The notes under the pieces are model-generated. The model worked only from the letters and a program-made list of their open reading frames with translations. It was not told the DNA's origin and made no database searches. From positions 14,960,001 through 15,024,000 of the forward strand of contig BSBN01001225.1 of assembly GCA_027924645.1 (NCBI GenBank): a stretch of 64,000 nucleotides of DNA, given 5' to 3'. Both the position numbers and the translations under genes were made by a program. Below are positions 21,334-31,461 of this stretch, piece after piece; position 1 is the first letter of the stretch; the number at the start of each line of letters is the position of its first letter. The stretch comes from Cunninghamia lanceolata (lineage: Eukaryota; Streptophyta; Pinopsida; Cupressales; Cupressaceae).

Positions 21334-23265
21334 TTAGGCCAAGTTAGTGGGGACAGTGGTTTCCACTAAGGCTTTCTCGAGGATCTCCTTATGGGAAGGA
21401 GATAGACGCAACAACTCCAAGATAGAAATGTGGGCCAGAGTTTTCTGCAATTGGTCTATGACATTATATTGGCGGAAGTTGGAAGGAGAAGGTGATGACC
21501 TTGGAGGGGTGGTATTGAGTGTGACTTTACCACTGCGGGTAATGATACTACAACCAGTTCTGTTAGGTCCTGGTTGGTGGTTGGGTGTGATGACATTGAT
21601 TTGCGGGATATACTCAGAAATGCAATTAATGGTATAGTCAAATGGCACACTTGCATAGTTGGCATTACTGTTCTCACCATTCTGATTTGGCCTGTTATGA
21701 TTGTTGTTATTGTTGTTGTTGTTGTTGTTGTTGTATGGCCTGTTGTTGTTATTGTTGTTGTGGTTGTTGTGGTTGTTGTATAGCCTGTCATGATTTAGAA
21801 GTGGATCCCTATAGGCCACATGTGTATCATTGGAGGTATGTTGTTGTGTTCCTCCTTGATTTTGATCAAGCACATCTTGGATGACATTTTTGAGGCAGAT
21901 ACAATTGTTGGTTGTATGCCCTCTTCTCCTATGATATTCACAATAGTTCGTGTCCTTCCAGTAGGGAGGTTTGACTATTGGCTCGTAATCACTTGTTGGC
22001 GGTAAAGAGATTTCGTTGTTAGCCAACAACTTCCGTAGTGCAGACTCTTGAGACTCACCCAATGGTGTGAATTTTCTCCTTAGATTTGAACTGAACCATA
22101 GTCTGGGCTCTCGAGAGGGTGGTTTGTTGAGCATACCATTTTTTGTTTCTCCCTTAAGGGTGAATATGGGTTGTTGCTTGGGAGCTGCTGCCTTGGCATC
22201 CACTACCCCATCGTTGACCACATTCTTATTTTTGGTCCAAAACTTTGATTTATCCATTGAGTAATTGGAGGTAGGTGTGTCCTTGTATATTTTGATTGCA
22301 CCTTTAGTGATCATAGCTTTTTCAATGAACAATCCCATTTCAATGACTTTTGAAAATGATGTAGGGCATTGTATCTGTATTTGATAGCTAAGATCAGTGT
22401 TTAAGTTATGGACAAACATCTCCAATAGCTGCTTCTCAGGCATATCGTAAGAACACTTACTAGCTAGTTGTCTCCATCGTTGTAAGAAGGTGGCGAATGA
22501 CTCCCCACTCTTTTGTTTGGTGTTGCATAGATCTAGCATAGATACCTCATGTTCGATGTTCTAAGAGAAGTGCGTGATAAATTTGTTGACAAGTTCATCA
22601 AAAGTTTTGATTCCTGGTGGGAGACGTGAGAACCACTCCATAGCTTGACCACCTAAAGATCATGGGAATCGTCTCATCAAGTAGGTCTCGTTGTGAGCTA
22701 CTTCTAAACATGCTGCATTGAATTCCCTGATATGATCTCTAGGGTCCCCTTTTCCTTTGTACTTGTCAAACTTTGGAACTTCAAATCGATAGGGGAATGG
22801 TCTCATGACCAAATTTTTGTCAAAGGGGTATGGTGCTATATCTTCCAAGGAGTAGTTCTTGGTACTTGTACCCATCTTGAGGTCTGACATTTGTTGTTTT
22901 ATACTCTCGAGCTCTTTTCTCATTTCCTCCATAGGAGCATTTTGATCGATGGGTCTCTTCCCTCTATCATTTGCATTGGGGTCTATAGTATTCTTTTCTA
23001 TTTCATTTGCATGTGGGTCTGTATCATTCTTACCCCTTTCGTGATCATTGTCTATATTTTCCATGATTGAGCTTATATCAAAGTCTATGGGGAGTTTAAT
23101 TCCAAGGCTAGCAAGATGATAGAAATACTTATGGGGATTTTCATGGAGTGCCTTCTCTATTAGGCGTTGGAATTTCTGACTTTGGATGTTTTCTTGATAA
23201 TCATCATAAGATATTTCTTCATCACTATCATGGGGTGTGACGATATGATTGGATGAACTGGCCAT
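21334..23265 (-). pseudogene. Gag of element A
   Basis: Gag forms the virus-like particle. The frame starts with ATG at 23265 (MASSSNHIVTPHDSDEE), has an acidic N-terminal region, a heptad-like stretch (MRKELESIKQQMSDLKMG), then the Retrotrans_gag domain spanning two stops (a TGA near 22657 and a TAG near 22545) and reading PRDHIREFNAACLEVAHNE, AMEWFSRLPPGIKTFDELV and SGESFATFLQRWRQLASKC. A knuckle CX2HX4HX4C follows (CEYHRRRGHTTNNC), then a poly-asparagine stretch. About 644 codons. The same frame continues into protease. Confidence 0.92.
21685..21785. repeat. GTT trinucleotide repeat coding for poly-Asn in element A gag
   Basis: An imperfect (GTT)n run codes on the minus strand for two asparagine tracts with His, Arg-Pro-Tyr and Arg-Pro breaks, just after the zinc knuckle. 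Such a tract is prone to length change and is not part of the core gag fold. Confidence 0.85.
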
Positions 23266-23789
23266 TTCTAGTTGCTTTTTATACTAGGATCGAGTAAGAA
23301 CCATGCAAGGTGACATGGGATGAAGTGGACTAGGATTAGAGATTTCGGCCAGGTGCCGACTGAGACTGTTGTGAATAGGATACCGAGGACAAGACTTGGA
23401 CAAAAGACTTTCTCACTCAATGATTTCAAATAAGACGGTTGACACAAGATGGTAGCTACTAGTAAGGGTAGTTGATACCTGTCATACTGTGCAGGGACTA
23501 GTTGTGCAATGAGACTACTAGCAAGGTTCTGTGACCTACTAGGCTTACGTGAAGTCACAAAGTATACGAAAAAGGGACCTATGTCGAACTGATATGGAAT
23601 AAACTGACTTTGGGACAAGAGAGGTTTTGACAGAAGGTGAATGGGACGACGGACAAAAGAGAGATACTCAGGTGAAACAGATGAAGACTGACTACAAGGT
23701 TGAATCTAATCTCAGAATGCGAAGCTAGGCTGAAATGGGTACTCAAAACAGGTAAAAAATGTTTCCTCAAAAATAGTGCAAGTACTCAC

Positions 23790-23970
23790 TGTTGTGGATG
23801 CGCTGAAACAGATGCGCAGCAGAAATGAACATATGCACAGGAAGTTGCAGTGTATGTGCAGTACTAGTGAAAAATGTATGTGCAGAAATAGTCTGTATAT
23901 GCACAGTAGGTCTAAACATATGCGCCGCTAGTTGACACAAATGCGTAGGAATATATAATGAATGCGCAGC
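23790..23970. repeat. TGCGCAG-type spaced repeats near gag of element A
   Basis: Seven or so copies of ATGCGCAG or close variants (TATGCACAG, TATGTGCAG) recur about every 20 to 25 bases. The motif matches that in the element C leader except for its last base. Confidence 0.7.
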
Positions 23971-24229
23971 TCTGACTTTTTTACAAGTTTTTGGAGTTTT
24001 TCTGTTGTTTTTGGTATTTTTGGCTGAAAAAAGGTCTTCTTGATCTGATTTTAATGAATTAACAGCAAGAAAACACAACAAGCACAAAGAATATTTTATA
24101 GTTTTTAACTATTTTTGTAGTTTTTCTGACTCTATTTTGGACCAACAAGAACAAAAGCAAGCACAAAGATCCTAGGCTAGAAATGGATTACAAGGGTTTT
24201 TGGCCATTAGAACAAGAGGTGTTTAATGC

Positions 24230-24585
24230 GGGCAACCGTTCAAGTGGTTACACATGCGGTGGCACTACTCTCCATTATGGAGTCTCCCAGCCTCAAAGGG
24301 TTATGCCTTAGAGGGTTTTGGGGGAGGTTGGCCATCAGTGTAACATAGAAGCACTTATTGCAGGAAGTTTTCACCTCAAGCACTTTTATTTTAAGTGGAT
24401 TGGTAGGGCTTGGCTTCTAGCCTATTTCCACTCAAGGTCATTCCCACTTGGACAAGCGTGCATCCAAGGGTAGGCCCCTCTTAAAGGTTAAACAAATGGA
24501 ATAACAAGTCTGGCACTCTGATCACCCAGTAAAGGGGAGAGCATAAGCCTATTGTCATTCATCAAGCACATAAGACATTGATTAA
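24230..24585 (-). other. Conserved leader block of element A
   Basis: It is the partner of 2990-3340 in element C, with long identical runs in otherwise diverged leaders. It lacks a frame. It is a candidate RNA signal. Confidence 0.65.
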
Positions 24586-24663
24586 TCCAACCTATTTAAA
24601 AATAGAAGAACTAAATGGGCTAGTCTACTTGGGCAAGCACAGAACTTTGAAGTGATTTTAGCA

Positions 24664-24920
24664 AGATAGCATTGGTTCAGTTTTAACCCAGAAATCAATG
24701 ATGAGTTCAGTTTTAATCCACGTAGCACAAGTAGTTAACTTTGAAGTTCTAGTCAAACAAGATAGCAGTAGTTCAATTTTAACCCAGAAATCAATGGTGA
24801 GTTCAGTTTTAATCCTCGTAGCATGGATAGTTAACTTTGAAGTTTTGGTCAAACGAGATAGCAGTAGTTCAATTTTAACCCCAAAAATCAATGGTGAGTT
24901 CAGTTTTAATGCCAGATAGC
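24664..24920. repeat. 96-base tandem repeat, about 2.6 copies
   Basis: The marker TTCARTTTTAACCC recurs at 24676, 24772 and 24868, giving a period of exactly 96. Because 96 is divisible by three, spurious repeated 32-residue frames appear on both strands; I do not regard them as genes. Confidence 0.88.
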
Positions 24921-25189
24921 AATAACTTGGAAAATGTTACAATGCATGAAAACAAGTGATCTGGTTACTTCTTTCCTAATTAGAGCTATGTGAGGATTTG
25001 AATGAATATCAGTTTTACTATCCCTTTTAGAAAATGAAGTGTGAACTATCAAAATGCAACTATATGGAACTAAACCCGAACCTATCCTGTAAAACAGCTC
25101 CAGAGAACACCTGCGAAGATGTTAGCATTAGCAAACTTTCTCAAAAAAGTACTAAAATCATTGCCTACTACAGAAGTACAGCTTCAATG

Positions 25190-25460
25190 ACTAAATGCGC
25201 AGAAATAGTCAATAGAAGCGCAACAAGAATAAATGCACCGTAACAGTGCACAAAAGCGTAGCAATAAAGAACAGAAGCACAATTTTGATGAATGCACCGT
25301 AACAATGCTCAAAAGCACAGTATTAAGGAACAGATGCGCAGTATAAACAAATGCACTATAACAGTGCTCAAAAGCGCAGCCAGAAAGGACATAAGCGTAG
25401 GAATAATATATGCACCAGAACAGGGGACAGAAGTACCGTGGAAATGTTCAAATGTGCCGA
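25190..25460. repeat. Spaced ATGCRC/AGCGCAG repeats near the primer site of element A
   Basis: About a dozen copies of AATGCACCGTAACAG, AAAGCGCAG and related units stand 20 to 25 bases apart. They are in the same position as 3740-4190 in element C. Confidence 0.65.
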
Positions 25461-25533
25461 AGTAGTCTATGCATGACCTGTACAGAACCTGCCTTCAAAA
25501 AAGCTCAGATTTTGATCAGATAAAGGGGCAAAG

Positions 25534-25551
25534 GCCCCACGGTGGGCACCA
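25534..25551 (-). other. Primer-binding site of element A, tRNA-Lys(CUU)
   Basis: The minus strand reads TGGTGCCCACCGTGGGGC, 17 of 18 bases complementary to plant tRNA-Lys(CUU). The one difference is a C-to-T transition at a former CpG. Confidence 0.88.
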
Positions 25552-25555
25552 AAAA

Positions 25556-26754
25556 TGTTAGTGGGAAAATATGGATTGATCAATAATGATACTAAAAACC
25601 CAAACATCAATAGAAGTTGAAAGCAAAGAAGATTTAAAACCAACACAAGTAAATATACTTACAAACTCCTTTACCTATCCTTTTCCATTGTTTGCCTATC
25701 TTTCTTTGATCTTGATTGTGAAGCCCTCAGAAGCTTTCCTTGCTTGCTTGCTTGTTGAAGATGGCAAAGGAAGAATGGCTGTGATACTTGTTGTGTTGAA
25801 GAAGAACTTCGAACACAGGGACAATGAAGGATATGGGATGGCTAGATTCAATGCATTTAACTGATATGGAGAGGCTAGAATGAATTTGGCATTAGGAGGG
25901 TATGAAGAGTAGAATAGAGAAGAAATTGGGCATTATGAGGATGCCAGAAGAAGATTTCCTAAAGGAAATTGGGCATGATAAAGATGCCAGAAGAAGTCCC
26001 TTAATTCTTTAGAGAAGAGTCTTATTTATAGATTTTTTGAAAAGGGAATGGAGGGTGAGGATCAAAAGATGAGATCAATGGCTCTCATTATTTGTGAATC
26101 TTTAATTCATAATGGATGAATTAAAAAATCTTTTTTGAGAAGAGTGGGTTATGACAATTGAATTAAGAATTCAATAGTGGAGGATAGTGGGGAACAACTG
26201 AATTAAGAATTCAATAGTGGATGATAGTGGGGAACAATTGAATTAAGAATTCAATAGTGGAGGATAGTAGGGGACAATTGAATTAAGAATTCAATAGTGA
26301 ATGATAGTGGGGAATATTCAATTGGTGGAGGATAGTGGGGGATAATTGAATTAAGAATTCAACTGGTGAAGGATAGTGGGGAGCAATTGAATTAAAAATT
26401 CAATTGGTGGAGGATAATGGGGAACAATTGAATAAAAAATTCAATTGGTGGTGGATAATTGAATTAAAGATTTATTTTGGATAATAGAGGATATTAGCTA
26501 ATTAAATATTAAGAATATTTAATTATATGTGCAACATGGTGAGGTGGAAGAGATAAGGTGGAAAGATGAGGTGGATTTTGTGAGGTGGATTTAGGACTTG
26601 AGACATTAGAAGAATTTAGGGTTTTTGAATTGTAGGATAATGAACCAATCAAATAAACTTATAATATTTATTTAATTGACAGAAGAAAATATGAATTAAG
26701 ATAAATATTAAAATATTTACTTAATTCAACCTGAGCCAATTTTAGGTGTCTACA
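25556..26754 (-). repeat. 5' LTR of element A
   Basis: It pairs with 7380-8600. The TATA box (minus TATAAATA) is at 26023-26030. The outer edge is followed by AGAAG (26755-26759) and the inner edge by the tRNA-Lys primer site. Confidence 0.95.
26023..26030 (-). promoter_or_regulatory. TATA box of the element A 5' LTR
   Basis: The minus strand reads CTATAAATAAGACTC, conserved in the other LTR (7847-7854) and in element C. It is the probable core promoter of the element transcript. Confidence 0.65.
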
Positions 26755-28352
26755 AGAAGAATTTGTTTGGATGATGATTTGAGAATTGATTTGATTGTTT
26801 GAATTGAATAATGATGATGAATTGAATTGATTAGAAGAAGTGATTTGATAAAGATTGAAAGGAAGAATTGATTTGAAGAAATGATTTGATGATTGGTTTG
26901 ATTTTATTGTTTGGATTTTTTGAATGTTGTAATTTTTTGGGGTTTTTGGAATTTTTTTTTTTTTTTTTGGATTTTGGAAATGTTTTAATTTTTTTGGATT
27001 TTGAAATGTTTTGATTTTTTTGGATTTTTTGGATTTTTTGGATGTTTTGAGATGGCATTGGATGACAATTTTGATAGCCTTTATGCTAGATACCAATGAC
27101 AAGGGAAAACCAAGTCAACGATGAAAGAAGGATTTGATAAATGAATGGATAAAAGGATAGGCGAGAGTAAATGGGATGCATGTACGTATAAGAGAACAAG
27201 GATGTGATCTCCAAAGACTATGTCACATAGGAATAACAAGCCCCGATCTAGGTGTAATGCTTAGGATTTTACAATGACAAAGCTTATGACAATAGGATAA
27301 TGATAGGATTATTTGGAAGGATGAGGTATATCAAAATATATCTAAAGAATTTGTCAATATTTTTGCCCCCATATCTTTATCAAGATCAAAAGAGGAAGGG
27401 AGAATAAATGGACTCAATAGGATAGGTATATGGATATTATGGCCAAGGATGGTAAGATGGTAAGGCAAGATATGGTGGAGAATGATAGAAAGTGATATGA
27501 TATGATAGATAGTGTGGATGAGACAATGTGCCCCCAAGTGTAAGTGACATAAAAGATCAACCTACACATGGCACTTGTTTGCCAGGTTTTCATTATGGTA
27601 CTTATCTAGGGTGCCTATTTACCAAGTTTTCACCATTGGACAAAGGGATTTCTCTTTACTTTTTTTTGACATTTTTGATAGGAGAAGGATAGGAGGGACT
27701 CAAGTGTCTAGTTCCATGAAAGGTGATAGTCCCGCTAGATGGATGTCATCGCATAGACCATGTCAAATGTCATTATGCTCATAGATGCTGGTAAGGGATT
27801 GCATGAGAGGAAAATGGATTAGGTAGATAGTGGATTATGTATGGATCATGCATGGATGGAAGGGTGATAATGGATAATGATATGGATTATTTAGGGAAGA
27901 ATAGTGGACTATGAAGTGGATCATGCATGGATGGATTATGATGGGGATTATGTAGGGAATGAAAAGCTTATGCAAAAGGATAGATGAAAGACTTATCCAA
28001 AAGCATGGACCATAGGAAAGTGATGGTGAAGATATGTAGGATAATAGGTGATTGATGGGGAGATGTAGGTATGTGGAGTTGTGGAATGGAAGGGAACCAT
28101 GACCAACGGTTGCACACACCGTGATAAACATTTAAGCTTTTGATTGGAAGGTGGCATAGGAAGCAATGGAGATGTTTTCTTAGGGGATGGATGATGAAGT
28201 GCTTTAGGTACCCACATAGACTTAGTATTTTTATGATTTTTGTTTTGCTTGTGGGATTTAGGAATTTGAAACTTTTGAATGGAGTGGGAATTTTGAATGG
28301 AAGGGGATGATTGAGATTTTTGAGAGGTGGATGCCTCATTTGACTTTCTTTC
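26755..28352 (-). mobile_element. Element B, piece 2: 3' noncoding region and end of its ORF
   Basis: The sequence resumes directly after the AGAAG duplication at the edge of element A. It shows poly-T/TTGGATTTT tracts (26930-27050), the CCAGGTTTTCATYA motif pair at 27570-27640 that is also found in A and G, and from about 28350 to 28085 a diverged reading frame with the segment KILSLCGYLKHF, similar to KLKWYGYLSKKK on the far side of the Penelope-like insertion. No polymerase domain is present. Confidence 0.7.
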
Positions 28353-28363
28353 TTTGTGAGATA

Positions 28364-28651
28364 GGACATTCCTTCAGCACTAGGATTAAAGAGCATAGCA
28401 CAGACATCAGGCATGAACGTATCTAGAAATCCACCCTTGTTGAGCACTCTTCCCTAACCAAACACCACATCTGCCTTGAAGACACTCAAATCTTAGTTAG
28501 TGAAGACAACTTATTCAAGAGAAAACTCAAAGAGGCCATTGAGATTAGTAACCACCCATCCAATCTCAATCGCAACGATGGATGGAGCTTAAGCTTCTCA
28601 TGGAACCCCTTGCTTGCCCACATTCGACATAGCTCTCATCCTCCTACTTGA
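28364..28651 (+). pseudogene. C-terminal GIY-YIG endonuclease fragment of a Penelope-like element
   Basis: The plus-strand frame reads GHSFSTRIKEHSTDIRHERI, a TAG stop, then KSTLVEHSSLTKHHICLEDT, KRKLKEAIEISNHPSNLNR and NDGWSLSFSWNPLLAHIRH before TGA at 28649. These blocks match the pattern of the Penelope GIY-YIG domain after its GIY motif: the R..EH arginine region, the H..H segment and the late glutamate in EAIEI with the NLNRDDG-like ending. The catalytic GIY-YIG motif and all reverse transcriptase motifs lie upstream and are lost. In the live protein the endonuclease nicks target DNA to prime reverse transcription. Confidence 0.8.
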
Positions 28652-29068
28652 GTTCTCTCTCTTCTTCCCCTTGGGTCTCTTCACCTTCGGACCCAATCTT
28701 GCCCCCCCTCTTTCCTTCCCACCCCTTGCCCTCCTTGGCTTTCCGCATCCTCCCCTTCCTTTGTAGTCCTCCTCTCTTTCATGCCTTCCTTTCTTGTCTT
28801 CTTCCTCGACCTTCCTGGGCCCCCCACACCTAGCCCTTTGACCTCTCTCCCTCCCCCTTTCTTAGCCTTCATTTGGTTTCTATCACTTTGGGTTATCCCC
28901 CTTCTCCCTCTATCTTTTTGTTGCTTGTGTTCCCACCCCCATAGGCTCCTTCTGCTCTATGTTCTTGCTTGCTTCGGGTCTTCCTAGCTGGGTGATCATC
29001 CTTTCGTGTCATGTCCTCTTTTTCTTTTCTTTTGGTTGTCCTTGGTTGTTGTTGTTCAGTTGTTTAAC

Positions 29069-29101
<33 letters not shown>

Positions 29102-30045
29102 GAAGTGCTCTCCTTTTTGGTGTTTTTACCTGGTTCCTTCTTCGCTTCTTTTGCTTCTTTTCTCTCTTCCTTCTTAGTTTTGTTCCTTGTTCTTTGTATG
29201 TAAGGGTGTCTCATCATGTGCTCTCCTTTGTGTTCTTGTTTTTCTCCTTGGTATGTTGGTCCTTTTCTCCTATTTTGTTGGTCCCGCTTACATTCTTTAG
29301 TCACTTTTTCATTCATTTTCAAACTTTATTTCACATCGTTATAATTTTACTTAGTTTTTCTTATATATATATATATATATATATAGTTTATTTGTAATGG
29401 TTTAATATATAAACCATTACAAACAAACTATATATATCTTGGTTGTTTGTATTTGTTTGTTTGTAACAAACAATTACAAACATACTATACTTATTCTTGG
29501 TTATTTGTATTTGTCTGTTCGTATTACATTTATACTTCTTCATTTACTTGGTTTGTTGTCTTCATAATTTTCTTCTAATTTTGCATGGTTCTTATTTTTA
29601 TACAATTACACACACATATATAATTATATATATTCTATTGTATGTATTTATTTGCTTTTGGGTTTTTATTTGTTTCTCTTATATAGATATGTATATATAT
29701 ACATTGACACATATATTATTATCATTTTTCCTTGTTTTGTTATATATATAACTAAACATACTTGCTTTCTCATTTTATTTTATTTCATTTCCTCTAGTCT
29801 TTTCCTCCATGTAATTGTTAGATATAAAAAAACTATATGTATGGCAAGTTATTATATATTTCCACTATTATTTTGTAGATTTCTTATTTTCCTTTTATGT
29901 TTTTAAGTGTGTTGTGTTTATGTCTTAGTGTGTTTTGTTGTTTGTTTTCTTTATTCTTGGTAGTTCTTTGGGTTTCTGTGCACCTCCATCTTATTTAGAG
30001 TCTCAGTCTACAAATTACCTTTCTACTTCTCTCTTCTCTTGCTCT
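28652..30045 (+). other. 3' noncoding part of the Penelope-like element
   Basis: The sequence is strongly pyrimidine-rich up to about 29340, with (CT)n(TA)n at 29070-29101 and (TA)n at 29362-29385, then AT-rich. Open frames here are low-complexity by-products and I do not call them genes. Confidence 0.55.
29385..29429. repeat. 20-base inverted repeat flanked by TA runs
   Basis: The arms 29385-29404 and 29410-29429 are complementary at 19 of 20 positions with a 5-base loop; TA repeats extend the possible cruciform on both sides. It may be a cruciform-extruding AT repeat or a terminator-like hairpin of the Penelope-like element. Confidence 0.8.
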
Positions 30046-30050
30046 TTCTC

Positions 30051-30082
30051 TTGATGATGGATCATAGAGTGTGATCCAAAAC
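30051..30082 (+). ncRNA. Decayed hammerhead ribozyme-like motif
   Basis: The order fits a hammerhead core: TTGATGA (consensus CTGATGA), a perfect stem II with arms TGGATCA and TGATCCA round a 7-base loop, then AAAAC (consensus GAAAC, sharing a base with the stem). Both core mismatches are C-to-T or G-to-A changes that would abolish cleavage. Hammerhead motifs are known in the terminal repeats of Penelope-like elements, and this one stands at the 3' end of such an element. Stems I and III are not convincing by eye. Confidence 0.5.
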
Positions 30083-30149
30083 ATTGAGGTAAAAAATTGC
30101 ACACAGTTAATTCCTAAAATATGTAATTACAATCATCATGGACAATGGA

Positions 30150-31461
30150 AATATGATGTCTCTTATTGCTTTTTTTTTGCTTAGGTACCCATACCATTTT
30201 AGTTTTAGACTTTGCTTGGGAAGGTATGGGCTTGGGTAGCCTTTAGATGGATTTTTTAATATACTTTGATTTGACTTTTTGAATTGATGTCCTAAGGCAT
30301 TAGGACACTTAGTATTTTTGTCTTTATGGATAGAGGCATCCATTTTTGTATTTTTGAATCCCTTAAAATGGGTGGAATGAGTGGAAGCTTTATGTTTAGA
30401 CAACATGTGCATTTGTTGGTCATGATTAGGAATTTGAGGGAATGTGTAAATGGATGGATTTGGTGTTGGGAAAAGTGGTGGTAAAGTAGATGGAGGGATA
30501 TTAGGAGTTGGAAGTAGTGGAGGTAAATTGGATGGTGAAAGGTGTATGGTCACATGCTTTCGCAATTTGTAGGATGATGGAGGTGGAATGACAACATATG
30601 TTTTAGGTATATGATAGGGTTTGTGATGGAAAGTGATGGACTTAAGAGGAACGGAGGAATTACCAACATATTTAGATTGTTTACCTTTGGGTGTGTATCC
30701 AAGGCCATATGTGCATGGAGGAACTTTGACATGGATGGGCTCCAAAACACCTTGTTCACGAAGGCCTAAGCCTTTGCCTTGATAGTTCATGTTTTGGAGT
30801 ATGCGGTGGACTATGGGACTAGGTGTAGTTTGAACATTAGACACAAGTTCCTCAGTGGGTGGAGAAAGAGAAGTGGTAGAAAATGGTTGTTGTGTTCCTA
30901 GGGAGGAACATTCATGAATGAAGGTGGATAGACCAATAGGATGTGATGGTGGATGTGGAATATGGTCGATAACAGATGTGGAAGGATCATTAGAATCTTG
31001 ATCATGCTCATTAGGATCCAAGGTATTTGTTTGATCTTATATGCTTATGTGTTCTTAGGAGGCATGTGTCTCATCATGATAAGTGCATGTTGGCGGATCA
31101 TGGATAGGACTAGGTGGAGGTGTATTTGGGATATCTTGCTCATGGATAGGTACAAGATCAAGTTGCTCATGGATAGCTTCTTCATGGGTAATATCTTGAT
31201 CATAGAAAATATACAAGTTATGGATAGATTGGATGACGTGATTTGATCTTGAGTAGGACTAGGGCTTGATGTTTCCACATGCTTAGGATTAAACTCTTGA
31301 CATAGCTCTTGGTTTTCTTGAATAGAAATGGATGACTCTTGGATAGGTTCTTGGCCAACATGAGGGCATGATGGACTCATGGGAGGAAAATTTTTAATAG
31401 GCTCAAGGGGTTGTGAACCACATGATGGGGTTGAAGAAGTGGACATGGCATTCAAATGTTC
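30150..31461 (-). pseudogene. Element B ORF, G-patch part
   Basis: The frame from about 31021 reads HPIGLSTFIHECSSLGTQQ, then the G-patch-like motif RILQNMNYQGKGLGLREQG at about 30800-30740, a proline-rich stretch and the basic segment KQSLKLKWYGYLSKKK near 30190. The part 31455-31045 is in another frame and codes for Gln/Glu/Pro/Ser-rich sequence. Element C has the same order. Element E interrupts the ORF at 31461, and B resumes at 48960. It lacks protease and polymerase motifs. G-patch domains bind RNA or helicases; the job in this dependent element is unknown. Confidence 0.7.

Larger units (their letters stand above)
23266..25533 (-). other. 5' leader of element A
   Basis: This 2.3-kb stretch between the primer-binding site and gag has no long reading frame on the coding strand. 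It holds two TGCGCA-type repeat blocks (23790-23970 and 25190-25460), the leader block shared with C (24230-24585) and a 96-base tandem repeat (24664-24920). Confidence 0.8.
7380..26754 (-). mobile_element. Element A: full-length Tat-lineage Ty3/Gypsy retrotransposon, with element N nested inside
   Basis: Both LTRs (7380-8600 and 25556-26754) are present, flanked by the perfect five-base duplication AGAAG (7375-7379 and 26755-26759). The primer-binding site (tRNA-Lys) and polypurine tract are in the expected places. Without N the element is about 13.9 kb. Domain order on the minus strand is gag, protease, G-patch, reverse transcriptase, RNase H, archaeal-type RNase H, integrase. The second RNase H before integrase is the hallmark of the Tat lineage. 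Gag to integrase is one frame of 2,315 codons (6,945 bases after removing N and one duplication), broken by about 15 stops and no frameshift. The two LTRs differ by roughly 3 percent in the parts I aligned. Confidence 0.95.
28353..30149 (+). mobile_element. 3' end of a Penelope-like element (Dryad-like), inserted in element B
   Basis: The piece opens inside the GIY-YIG endonuclease region, has a long pyrimidine-rich 3' part with (CT)n and (TA)n runs, and ends with a decayed hammerhead-ribozyme-like motif. The element B flanks show a similar stretch on both sides (GATGCCTCATTTG at 28330, GATGTCTCTTATTG at 30150), which looks like an imperfect target duplication or the surviving halves of B. 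The reverse transcriptase part is missing, so the copy is 5' truncated. It is the only recognised element on the plus strand. Exact ends are approximate. Confidence 0.72.

Noticed and set aside
21456..21884. Poly-Thr, poly-Val and poly-Cys frames
   Set aside because: They are other-frame readings of the GTT repeat inside gag of element A.
24658..24919. Repeated 32-residue frames on both strands
   Set aside because: They come from the 96-base tandem repeat, whose period is a multiple of three.
28648..29397. Several plus- and minus-strand frames of 60 to 80 residues
   Set aside because: They are by-products of pyrimidine-rich, low-complexity DNA (Ser/Pro/Leu/Phe-rich on one strand, Lys/Glu/Gly-rich on the other) behind the Penelope stop codon.
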